A program made the translations under genes and the position numbers. From Phycisphaerae bacterium (GTDB lineage Bacteria; Planctomycetota; Phycisphaerae; Phycisphaerales; SM1A02), in the NCBI GenBank assembly GCA_002716385.1, contig PBAX01000023.1, forward strand, positions 62,001 through 126,000: a stretch of DNA of 64,000 nucleotides. The letters run 5' to 3'. Under the pieces are notes generated by a model. That model did no database searches, had not been told where the DNA came from, and worked only from the letters and a program-made list of their open reading frames with translations. This document shows positions 51,900-60,809 of this stretch, in pieces (position 1 is the first letter of the stretch; every line of letters begins with the position of its first letter).

Positions 51900-52643
51900 A
51901 TGAATCGTCTTCAAACACTTCTCACGTTGGCAATGGTGTGCCTGTTCATGGGCATGGCCCATGCAGAAACCCACGTCCTATATCCGATCGATTCCGCCAG
52001 AACATCACCAAGTTCCAACTGGGGTTCATGCTGTGGTGTCAGCAGTTTCGATACCGGCGGCTCCACCATCTCGATCAATGCCTGCACCTACCAGGGCGGG
52101 TATTGCATGGGCGATACCCACAGAGCGGTGTTCCTGTTCGAGATGCCTCAACTGACACTGGGCTCCACCATTGATCTGATGGTGCTCAATGGTGGCCGCT
52201 CAGGCGCAACCGGCTCGGGATCCATCGCCTGGCGATGGACGAACTCGCCAACGCTCTCGACGATCGATATCACCGACACGATCTATTCACCAGATGTTTC
52301 GCAGACGATCAACTGGTCAGGAGGATCCACCTACTCCATCACCACGCCTTCTGCGTTCTACGAGGGCGGCATTGGTGACTATCTGATGGTGTCCGCGTCG
52401 ATCGGCAACTCATATGCCATGTCGCTATCCAACTCCGGATCCACCGCCAGCAAGCTGGTCTTCTCCAGCCAACCGGGATGTCCGAGCGACTTCGATGCCA
52501 ATGGATCGGTCGATGTCAGCGATGTGCTCACGCTTCTCGGAGCCTATGGAACCACCAGTAGCGATCATGATCTCGATGGAGACGATTATGTCGGCGTGAA
52601 CGATCTTCTTCTTTTACTGGATGCCTTTGGAGAGTGCCCATGA
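51900..52643 (+). CDS. Secreted Cys-rich DNRLRE-like protein with dockerin-like C-terminus (paralogue 1)
   Basis: Signal peptide; SCCG...HRAVFLFEMPQL; C-terminus CPSDFDANGSVDVSDVLTLLGAYGTTSSDHDLDGDDYVGVNDLLLLLDAFGECP. Confidence 0.85.
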   Translation: MNRLQTLLTLAMVCLFMGMAHAETHVLYPIDSARTSPSSNWGSCCGVSSFDTGGSTISINACTYQGGYCMGDTHRAVFLFEMPQLTLGSTIDLMVLNGGRSGATGSGSIAWRWTNSPTLSTIDITDTIYSPDVSQTINWSGGSTYSITTPSAFYEGGIGDYLMVSASIGNSYAMSLSNSGSTASKLVFSSQPGCPSDFDANGSVDVSDVLTLLGAYGTTSSDHDLDGDDYVGVNDLLLLLDAFGECP

Positions 52644-53509
52644 ACCACATGGCGGTTTACATTCTCTCAGCCTTTCTTCTTTGCTCGGCTTCGTCACAGG
52701 CGGCCGTAGAGACCATCGATATCCCCTGGTCGCAGACCGCCAGCATGGGTGCCACAAACTGTTGCACCTACAGCTCGTTGACCAGCTGGAATGGTGAATT
52801 CACCTACTCGAAAAAATGTTCCACATATGCAGGGTCCTGCATGGGTTCGCGCAGAGGCGCCTTCTGGCATTTTGATCTCTCCGCCATTCCCTCCGATGCC
52901 ACAATCGTGTCCTGCTCATTCCGAGGCATGACCGAGTACCCAGATATGGGCGGAGATACGACGATCGGAATCGAGGGGACGACCGGATCTCTCACTACAT
53001 CGATGGCATTTTCAGTCATCAATTCCCCGCAATGGCAGTACAGCGGCTATTTCTGGGGTGGCAACTTCACGTTCAGCCTGCCCAGCTCGGTCGTAGAATC
53101 GGCACGTGATGATGGAATGCTCACGATCTACGCCTATGTCTCCAACAGCGGCGGAGTCAACGTTCACAACACCGGCTCAAACGCCGCACGACTGAATGTC
53201 GTACTCGATGTGCCGTCCATCTATGGCGCTTGCTGCATGGATTCGGGCAACTGCGTCGTGATCAATCAGCTGGCTTGCGAGAATGCAGACTTTGATTTTC
53301 TCGGCGAGGGCACGGAATGCCCCGAGGACAGCTGTCTTGAGTGTGCAGGCGATCTGAACGGGGACAGCGCATCCGATGTCGATGACATCCTGATGCTTCT
53401 TCAGAACTACGGCATGACAGGCGATGCACTGGATGGAGATCTTGACGGCGACGATGATGTCGACGTAAATGATCTCCTGGCATTACTGTCCTACTTTGGA
53501 GATTGCTGA
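52640..53509 (+). CDS. Secreted Cys-rich DNRLRE-like protein with GACC module and dockerin-like C-terminus (paralogue 2)
   Basis: ATGA overlap with previous CDS; NCCTYSS...RRGAFWHFDLSAIPSDATIVSCSF; YGACCMDSGNC...C; CAGDLNGDSASDVDDILMLLQNYG...DGDLDGDDDVDVNDLLALLSYFGDC. Confidence 0.85.
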   Translation: MNHMAVYILSAFLLCSASSQAAVETIDIPWSQTASMGATNCCTYSSLTSWNGEFTYSKKCSTYAGSCMGSRRGAFWHFDLSAIPSDATIVSCSFRGMTEYPDMGGDTTIGIEGTTGSLTTSMAFSVINSPQWQYSGYFWGGNFTFSLPSSVVESARDDGMLTIYAYVSNSGGVNVHNTGSNAARLNVVLDVPSIYGACCMDSGNCVVINQLACENADFDFLGEGTECPEDSCLECAGDLNGDSASDVDDILMLLQNYGMTGDALDGDLDGDDDVDVNDLLALLSYFGDC

Positions 53510-54255
53510 TGAAATTTACATCAAGAATCATCCTAGCCAGCTTGGCACTGACGGCAATACCTGGTCATGCAGAGATGCAGATCGCAGAGATCGAGGATAC
53601 GCAGGCTGTACAACTCTGGTGGAGCGGGGGATTCCAGTGCGCCAACAACTACTGGTACAGCAATCCACCGATGATGCAGGGTGGCTTCTGCACGCTGAAT
53701 ACCATCGACTACACCTACAGTGGAAAGAAGATCTCCTTGTGGCGATTCAATCTGTCCACGATTCCCGAAGCGGCGTCCGTCATCTCACTGAAGATACGAC
53801 TCGAAGGATCCGCCACATGGGGGCAGCAGGGCAACCTCTTCAAGCTAGGTATGAAAACGGGTACGGGCGCCTTGACCATTCAGGATGGAGAGGCCCTCTA
53901 CAACCAGGGTGAAATTTTCGCTCAACCGGCACCCTCCGAGTCCATGGAATACGAGCTCGATACGAATCACATCATCGAGGCCCAGGGCACCACCGATTGG
54001 CTGGTCGTGAGCATGTCGGCGGAGTATTCATCATCCACGGCCTATCTTGACACGAATGCCGCACTGATCGTCGGGTACGACCTGGAGACCTGCGAAGGCG
54101 ACTTCAACCAAAACGGCGAGGTCGATGTCGATGATTTACTGGCCTTGATCAATGCCTATGGCAACTTGGACAATCAGTATGACCTCGATGGAAATTCACT
54201 GATCAACGTCAATGACGTCCTTCTGCTTCTAACCGCGTATGGTGAGTGCCAATGA
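53509..54255 (+). CDS. Secreted DNRLRE-like protein with dockerin-like C-terminus (paralogue 3)
   Basis: TGATG overlap; KISLWRFNLSTIPEAASVISLKIRLEG; CEGDFNQNGEVDVDDLLALINAYGNLDNQYDLDGNSLINVNDVLLLLTAYGECQ. Confidence 0.85.
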   Translation: MKFTSRIILASLALTAIPGHAEMQIAEIEDTQAVQLWWSGGFQCANNYWYSNPPMMQGGFCTLNTIDYTYSGKKISLWRFNLSTIPEAASVISLKIRLEGSATWGQQGNLFKLGMKTGTGALTIQDGEALYNQGEIFAQPAPSESMEYELDTNHIIEAQGTTDWLVVSMSAEYSSSTAYLDTNAALIVGYDLETCEGDFNQNGEVDVDDLLALINAYGNLDNQYDLDGNSLINVNDVLLLLTAYGECQ

Positions 54256-55019
54256 TGACCCCTCTTCGTTCCATGCCGATTGTCCTTGGCCTCATGATGC
54301 TGCTTAGTTTTCCAGACATGAGCCGAGCAGAAACGACCGTGGTCTATCCTGTTCAGTCAGGATTGATCTCTGATGGATCCTGCTGCAGCCCATACGGCTA
54401 CTCCAACAGCACTTCTGCGACGTTTTCCCTGACAGGATGCTTCAGTGACCCCCACTACGGCTGTTGGAATAATCGTGAACGCGGCGCCTGGCGATGGGAT
54501 CTTGCAAACGCCCTGCCGGAAAACGCCGTCGTGACATCTGCCCATATTCACTGGGATCATCCGGATCTATGTGATGCATGGAGCGTGTATCTCTGGATTG
54601 ACGCCGGCACCCAGACCCTCAGCTCGAGTTATTGTCAACAGATTCGCAACAACCCGGATCAACAGTATTCGGAGCAGACGTACTACGCCTCGACCTTCTC
54701 ATGGGCTCTTGATGAATCTGTGATGGACGAAGCCTTGAGCGGAGGGTATCTGAGCCTCGTTAATCAGATTGGGTCCAGCGGACAGGGCTGCCTGATGCAC
54801 AGCCTCGGTACCGACGGAGTCCGAATCGTCATTGAATACGACCTGGAGACCTGCGAAGGTGACTTCAACCAAAACGGCGAGGTCGATGTTGATGACCTGC
54901 TCACTCTCATTTCGGCGTATGGCCTGGCGAATGAACAGTATGACCTCGATGGGAATGGCTTCATCAATGTCAACGATGTCCTGTTGATGCTTGGCTACTT
55001 CGGCGACAGCTGCGGCTAG
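54252..55019 (+). CDS. Secreted DNRLRE-like protein with dockerin-like C-terminus (paralogue 4)
   Basis: ATGATGA overlap; SCCSPYGY...RGAWRWDLANALPENAVVTSAHIHWDH; CEGDFNQNGEVDVDDLLTLISAYGLANEQYDLDGNGFINVNDVLLMLGYFGDSCG. Confidence 0.85.
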   Translation: MMTPLRSMPIVLGLMMLLSFPDMSRAETTVVYPVQSGLISDGSCCSPYGYSNSTSATFSLTGCFSDPHYGCWNNRERGAWRWDLANALPENAVVTSAHIHWDHPDLCDAWSVYLWIDAGTQTLSSSYCQQIRNNPDQQYSEQTYYASTFSWALDESVMDEALSGGYLSLVNQIGSSGQGCLMHSLGTDGVRIVIEYDLETCEGDFNQNGEVDVDDLLTLISAYGLANEQYDLDGNGFINVNDVLLMLGYFGDSCG

Positions 55020-55065
55020 TGGTTCGCCCTCACAACGGCCCCGTTCAAATTTCAGATAGATTCAT

Positions 55066-55905
55066 TCAAGCCAGCTCGTAGCCGTAGGCTTCAAGCTCGC
55101 TGCCAGCAACTGCCTGGAAGTCCTGAACCTGCTGATTCGTCAATTCATCACGCCAACGACCGACGGTAGCACTGGTGATCGGCTGGGCGAGTCTCTGATG
55201 TCGCTCGAAGGATGATCTTGCATCGGCCTGCACCTGAGTCGCCTCGAATTGGGACGACTCAAGCTCCAGATCAAGAAAGGCCATGACCTTCGCGAGGTGC
55301 AACTGAGGATCGCTGGTGAAATCCTCGTAGCGAACCGTATGCACGATGGGATCGTCCTTCACGGAAAGGCCTGCATCGATGCATCGTTTCCAATATCTCG
55401 CATAGATGGCCGGGGAATTCAACCTGACGTTCGGATGCTTCCGGGAGGAGCAGTAGGCATCCCGACCATCACGAACCACGTTCACGAATCTGGCATTCGG
55501 AAAATAACGGGTGAGAAAACCGATGTGCAGCACGTGCTGTGGGGTCTTCTCGATCAAGGTACGACCTTCATTCCTGGACTCGAGTAGCCGAGCCGCTCTG
55601 GTGAAGAAGTCGACGATGTCGGAAGACTCCGAGAACAGCTGCCGATTCTCCTCGCGGGACAAACCAAAATGATCCCTGCTGAATATGTTCCTCAAGGAGA
55701 TCAAGCCCGTCTCCTGCTGCATGCTGAAGAGCTTGCTATGCGAATTCAGAACTCGCTCCATGAGCGTGGTTCCACTCCGAGGTGCCCCCACCACGAAGAT
55801 GATCCGATGATCGCTGGTCTTCCTGGGTCTTCGCCAACTGATGTTGCGAAAGACCTGATGAGGCGCCTTGATGTAGGAACCGAGAATGACCTGTACGGAC
55901 TTCAT
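55066..55905 (-). CDS. Sulfotransferase family protein
   Basis: VVGAPRSGTTLMERVLNSHSKLF (PAPS 5'-phosphosulfate loop), FVNVVRDGRDAYCSSRKHP. Confidence 0.88.
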   Translation of the reverse strand: MKSVQVILGSYIKAPHQVFRNISWRRPRKTSDHRIIFVVGAPRSGTTLMERVLNSHSKLFSMQQETGLISLRNIFSRDHFGLSREENRQLFSESSDIVDFFTRAARLLESRNEGRTLIEKTPQHVLHIGFLTRYFPNARFVNVVRDGRDAYCSSRKHPNVRLNSPAIYARYWKRCIDAGLSVKDDPIVHTVRYEDFTSDPQLHLAKVMAFLDLELESSQFEATQVQADARSSFERHQRLAQPITSATVGRWRDELTNQQVQDFQAVAGSELEAYGYELA

Positions 55906-56056
55906 GTGGACGCGACCTCTTGCACAATCGAAAACTCAACCAGAGCCTACCACAAATGTCACACACCCCCTCCAGATCCACTCACCGATAGAAACGCCCC
56001 TGGCTGAGTATGTACAGACCAGGGGCGCAGGAAAGACTGTGTTTTCCTCGTGACAA

Positions 56057-57562
56057 TCAGTCGCCGCAATCATCCCAGTTCTTCAGGATGAAGAGAACAT
56101 CCGATACATCGATCGACCCGTCGTCGTTCAGATCCGCATTCGGTTGATCGGTGCCATAGGCCGAGAGAACCAGCAGCAGATCATCTACACCGACCAATCC
56201 ATCTCCCTGCACATCCGCCTCACAACGGCGGATCTTCATCACCATGCCATCGGATTGATTACCCATGGAGGTGTTGTTTGTAAATCCGCAGATATAGACA
56301 TGTCCATGCGAATCGACAGCCACATCGTGACTCTCATCCGCAAAGCCCGCATGATTCCAGAGCCCGGTCTCGATCACGTCCCCATCGGCGCTCAAGGAGA
56401 CCGCCATCTGCATGGCATCGATCCCGGCATCGACACTCTGGCTGTAGGTTCCCGTCAGCTCGATGCGACCATCCTCATGAGTTGCCATTCCGTTGATCAG
56501 ATGATCATCGTCTCCAAAGAGCTGCAGATTGACATGCGACCAATCAATTGAACCATTCGGTCCGACCTTCATGGCGAATATGCTTTTCGCTGGGAACCAG
56601 CACGCCCCACCGATGAGGACGCTGTCATCGGACTGCAGAGCCACATCCGTCACGATGATCGAGTCGGCTTCCTGATGGGAATACGGCGTCATCCACTTGA
56701 GGTCTCCTTCAGGCGTGAGCAGTGCCACATAGACCGATGAGGACCAGTTTCCTCCGGACAGATTCCCCGCCACTCTCCAATTACCCTGAGAGTCGACCTT
56801 GATGAACGATCTCTCCGAGAGACCCGTACCTTCCGGGTTGACCAGATGGGTCCATTGTTCGGTCCCGCCAGCATCGAGCGACGTGTAGAAGTGACCCGAA
56901 CCGTCCTGATCACTCCACAGACCACCCACCAGCACATCACCATCATCGTTCAATTGGATTTCAAGTGACATCTCGATACCCGACTCGACACGATCGATGG
57001 AGCTGGCCCATTCGAGGTTTCCCTGATTGTCCAACGAACGGACTTGAATCGATTCGTAGGCGATGTTGTCGACGATGCATGTCCGTCCATCCGGACCTGT
57101 GGTCAGGCGGGCCTTGTGAGCCGAATTCCATGACCCATTCAGGCCGTTGTCGGCGAACTCGCGTGTCCATTCCACCTCGCCCGTGGATGAGACTCTCGCG
57201 ACCAGCAGCTTCCGTTCAGTCCAGCCATGATCATCATCCTGTATCCATCCAAGAATGGTCACCGCCCCATCGGGCGCCTCGGCTGCATCCAAAAGCCAGT
57301 CATTCTCGTACTTGCTTCCTGCGAACTCGAGTGTCCATGCGGTGGACATGTCCGCCTGGACCCTTCGCACGGCGATATCCGATTTGCCCGATTCATCTCT
57401 CGTCTCACCAAAGGCCGTCACGCCGCCCGACTCACTTGGAATCAGAAGACGATAACTGGCATCCGATGTGATGTTCATGTAGCCGGGAGTCTGCAATTCG
57501 GCCACAGCGGGTGTCGCGATAGCACACAGGACCATACCTGTCGTTGTCTTAAAGCCCATCAT
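56057..57562 (-). CDS. Secreted beta-propeller-like protein with dockerin-like C-terminus
   Basis: Signal peptide; repeated W-x-x-x-G/DSxGNWRVAGN-like blades; C-terminus CEADVQGDGLVGVDDLLLVLSAYGTDQPNADLNDDGSIDVSDVLFILKNWDDCGD. Confidence 0.8.
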   Translation of the reverse strand: MMGFKTTTGMVLCAIATPAVAELQTPGYMNITSDASYRLLIPSESGGVTAFGETRDESGKSDIAVRRVQADMSTAWTLEFAGSKYENDWLLDAAEAPDGAVTILGWIQDDDHGWTERKLLVARVSSTGEVEWTREFADNGLNGSWNSAHKARLTTGPDGRTCIVDNIAYESIQVRSLDNQGNLEWASSIDRVESGIEMSLEIQLNDDGDVLVGGLWSDQDGSGHFYTSLDAGGTEQWTHLVNPEGTGLSERSFIKVDSQGNWRVAGNLSGGNWSSSVYVALLTPEGDLKWMTPYSHQEADSIIVTDVALQSDDSVLIGGACWFPAKSIFAMKVGPNGSIDWSHVNLQLFGDDDHLINGMATHEDGRIELTGTYSQSVDAGIDAMQMAVSLSADGDVIETGLWNHAGFADESHDVAVDSHGHVYICGFTNNTSMGNQSDGMVMKIRRCEADVQGDGLVGVDDLLLVLSAYGTDQPNADLNDDGSIDVSDVLFILKNWDDCGD

Positions 57563-57877
57563 GTTCTTTCCTCAGTTTCCTGTTCATTACCGAAACCATC
57601 GTCATCCAGACATCTGGAATGACCTCTCAACGGACCTGCGGACGTCAGGAGAGGATCTTTCAGCAAATCTCCGGAATATGATCGACTTTCATAAATTCCA
57701 TCCAAATGCGGCTCGGCGCATCAACAAATGGGCGTGATGGACCAGAAACCAGCCCAGACAGACTCGCTCACCGCCAAATGCAAACTTCTCGACAACGTGG
57801 TTGAATACGCACTGTGAATTCGCAATCATGTGCTGGATCGCCCTGAAAATCACCAACATCTTCCGTGGGGGGAGAAC

Positions 57878-59077
57878 ATGAACTGGAAAATGACTAGCTC
57901 GATTGTCCTGCTGACCTACTTCGCCGTAGCAAGCATCGCTCTTTCGGAGACCATATATGTGCCGGCGGATCATTCCACCATTGCCGCTGCAATCGACGCA
58001 TCCGATAACGGCGATGTGATTGAAGTATCATCGGGCATCTATAACGAGAATTCGCTGGATACTTCAGGCAAGTCCATCACCATCTTGGGGACGATTGAAG
58101 CGGATGGCACCCTGGGAACCATCATCGATGGGAATCTGTCTGGCAGCGTATTCCGATTCAATTCCGGGGAAGGCCCGGACACGATGCTCAAGAATCTCGT
58201 AATCAGAAACGGGGACAGCCCACAAGGCGGCGGCATCTTCTGCTCCGGAACCGATCCGACAATTAAAGGCTGTCTCCTGACCGGGAATTACGGATACACG
58301 GGCGGCGGCATCTCCTGCTACTACAGCGATCCCACCATCACTAATTGCATCTTCTTGAACAACTCCTCCGATACCTATGGTGGCGGCATCCGCTGCCTGC
58401 AAAGCAGCCCCGTCATCAGAGACTGCACCTTCATCGAAAATTCGACACTGCAGAATGGTGGCGGAATCTTCCTGACCAACAATTCGAATGCCGAAATCCA
58501 GAATTGCACGTTCACGGAGAACTTTGCCGGCCTCAATGGCGCAGCGATCATGGTGGAGGTGAGCAACGCCCAGCTTCTAGATTGCACAATCAAAGGCAAC
58601 ACCGCCAGCCAAAGCGGTGGTGGCGTCTATGTGATCAGCGGCAATCCAACATTCACGGATTGCAACATCAACAACAACGAAGCAGGATCCCGTGGTGGCG
58701 GGCTCTATTGCTCAACAAGCAGCCCATCAATAGACGGTTGTACCATTTCAGCCAACTACGCCGCCAACACCGGCGGTGGCATCTATTCCACGACGACGAG
58801 CAGCCCGCCATTGTCGGACAGCAATGTCTGCGCGAATATTCCCATACAGATCTATGGCAATTGGGATGACGAGGGCGACAATGTAGTCGCGGACGTATGC
58901 CCCGCCGACTGCATCGGCGATGCCACCGGAGATGGATATGTGGATGTGAATGATGTCCTCTACCTGCTTTCAGCATGGGGAACGAATGATCCAAACGCTG
59001 ACTTCGACGACAACGGCACAGTGGATGTCGACGACATACTCGAGTTGCTGAGTCGATACGGAACCATATGCGAGTAG
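57878..59077 (+). CDS. Secreted right-handed beta-helix protein with dockerin-like C-terminus
   Basis: RBS GGGGGGAG before ATG 57878; IYVPADHSTIAAAIDASDNGDVIEVSSGIY; GGGI rungs; CIGDATGDGYVDVNDVLYLLSAWGTNDPNADFDDNGTVDVDDILELLSRYGTICE. Confidence 0.9.
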   Translation: MNWKMTSSIVLLTYFAVASIALSETIYVPADHSTIAAAIDASDNGDVIEVSSGIYNENSLDTSGKSITILGTIEADGTLGTIIDGNLSGSVFRFNSGEGPDTMLKNLVIRNGDSPQGGGIFCSGTDPTIKGCLLTGNYGYTGGGISCYYSDPTITNCIFLNNSSDTYGGGIRCLQSSPVIRDCTFIENSTLQNGGGIFLTNNSNAEIQNCTFTENFAGLNGAAIMVEVSNAQLLDCTIKGNTASQSGGGVYVISGNPTFTDCNINNNEAGSRGGGLYCSTSSPSIDGCTISANYAANTGGGIYSTTTSSPPLSDSNVCANIPIQIYGNWDDEGDNVVADVCPADCIGDATGDGYVDVNDVLYLLSAWGTNDPNADFDDNGTVDVDDILELLSRYGTICE

Positions 59078-59135
59078 CGTCTCGATTGATGACGACTCGT
59101 CGAAATATGAGGCCAGACGAAGGACGGATGTTCGA

Positions 59136-60575
59136 TCAGAATTCGTACTGAAGCTGGGCTCGTATCAGCCACTGCCCCGACTGGTTGCCGTAGTCGGGAC
59201 GCCATCCATTTCCACGACCGGGCCAGAAGGCGACGCCCGGATTCGTGTCCGGATTGCCTCCCTCGCGATTGGCACCCGGACCTTGTGCCAGATTCGAGAA
59301 CGAATAACCGAAGTCGCAGGTCAACTTCACATCCTGGATTCCGATGGGCCACCAGTTGAAGCCAACAGTCAGCGTTGAAAGATGGCCCGTCTCACCGGGC
59401 AACTGCAACGAACCACGATAATCACTGATGTCACCGAGTTCGTACCTGCCGTACAACTGCACGTTTTCGGCAACAATCACACCCCCCTGTCCGATCCACC
59501 CCCATGAACCGATCGTATCCTGATCGAGATCCAATGCTCCATTGCGACCATTGCCTAGCACGAAGTATGTGAAGGCTGTCCAACCCTTGTCGAACATGGA
59601 TAAATCCACTGTGAATCCGAGACTTCGTTCGGCTTCAGCGTTGGCATACACCCATTCACGTTCGGAATTCTTGAGCATGTACCACTGGAACCCGGCACCG
59701 AGCATGAGACCGAATTCATCAGCATCCTTGTTGGTCAATGTGTCGAAGTCCGCATGTTCACCCGCCAGCACGAGCTCCGCTCTGGCAAGAATGCTCCTCA
59801 TGCGGGTTCTGTAGGCCCCCACATTCAACTGCCGTGGGCCGTCGTTGTACATGGCTCGCAGATGAAAAGGAGCGACATCCCATCCCAGCTCAAGACCCTG
59901 CGTCCAGGCATAGGTGAAGGCATGATTGACCATGGATCGTTCAACGGCCAGCTGATAGGCGCTAGGGACGATTTCCTCTCGAAGGTACGGACCCTTGTAC
60001 TGCCCGAGCCTGAAGAACATTCCATTGTCGAAACGTTTCTGAATGAAGGCGTTTTCTATGAACACATTCGATTCGGAACTGTAGGCCAACGTTCTCGTGT
60101 TGGTGGCCAGGGTCAATCGATAGGAGATCGATGGATCGAAGAGATGCCCATGGAAGTGCAGCTTCGATCGCCGGAGCTCGAACTGTTCCGTATCCTCCTT
60201 GCCCTCGGTCTGGCCCGGCATCCTGTTTCGATGATCCAGAATCCAGCGGAACTGCAGTTGACCCCGGAACTTGAGCAGGAATCTGTTGTCAGGGGTCGAC
60301 ACGAAGTAGCCATCCTCGTATCCGATGATCGTATTAACGCCCTGAAGACTGGATCGGGTATCGGCATCCGCCAGAACATTCAAGGCTATGTTCCTGATGT
60401 CCTCGGTTCGCTCTCGTGTCAACCAGTCTTCGTCGCGGGCAGCCTCCATCTTCTCAACCTGATCCCAGATGGCATCTATCTGAGCTTCGATGACATCATG
60501 CGATTCAGAGCCCCGTGCAATGCCGCAGAGGAGCACTGCCATCAGAGATATGAAGAGGAATTTGGAAGCAATCAT
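59136..60575 (-). CDS. Phosphate-selective porin O/P-like outer membrane protein
   Basis: Signal peptide MIASKFLFISLMAVLLCGIARG; RFLLKFRGQLQFRWILDHRN...RRSKLHFHGHLFDPSISYRL; barrel C-terminus ending QLQYEF. Confidence 0.85.
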   Translation of the reverse strand: MIASKFLFISLMAVLLCGIARGSESHDVIEAQIDAIWDQVEKMEAARDEDWLTRERTEDIRNIALNVLADADTRSSLQGVNTIIGYEDGYFVSTPDNRFLLKFRGQLQFRWILDHRNRMPGQTEGKEDTEQFELRRSKLHFHGHLFDPSISYRLTLATNTRTLAYSSESNVFIENAFIQKRFDNGMFFRLGQYKGPYLREEIVPSAYQLAVERSMVNHAFTYAWTQGLELGWDVAPFHLRAMYNDGPRQLNVGAYRTRMRSILARAELVLAGEHADFDTLTNKDADEFGLMLGAGFQWYMLKNSEREWVYANAEAERSLGFTVDLSMFDKGWTAFTYFVLGNGRNGALDLDQDTIGSWGWIGQGGVIVAENVQLYGRYELGDISDYRGSLQLPGETGHLSTLTVGFNWWPIGIQDVKLTCDFGYSFSNLAQGPGANREGGNPDTNPGVAFWPGRGNGWRPDYGNQSGQWLIRAQLQYEF

Positions 60576-60809
60576 GTGGACACGGTAATGGAAGGGAAAA
60601 GAGAGGACCATATCGGCCATAAAAGCCTCGCAACAGCTTTCCCGAGCCCCGACAGAGACCCTGCTGCGGCTCTTCATGTGGGAAAATCTTGGTTTTCATG
60701 CATTCAATGACACGTTTGCACGATGTTTACAATCGGATTGTTGAATCATCAACCCAAATTCACCACAATGGGTTGGGTAGAGAATTCTAATTCTGGGGAG
60801 CGGACCACC

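Noticed and set aside
59754-60710. 318-aa plus-strand ORF opposite the porin O/P-like gene
   Set aside because: Shadow ORF; minus strand has signal peptide and beta-barrel features.
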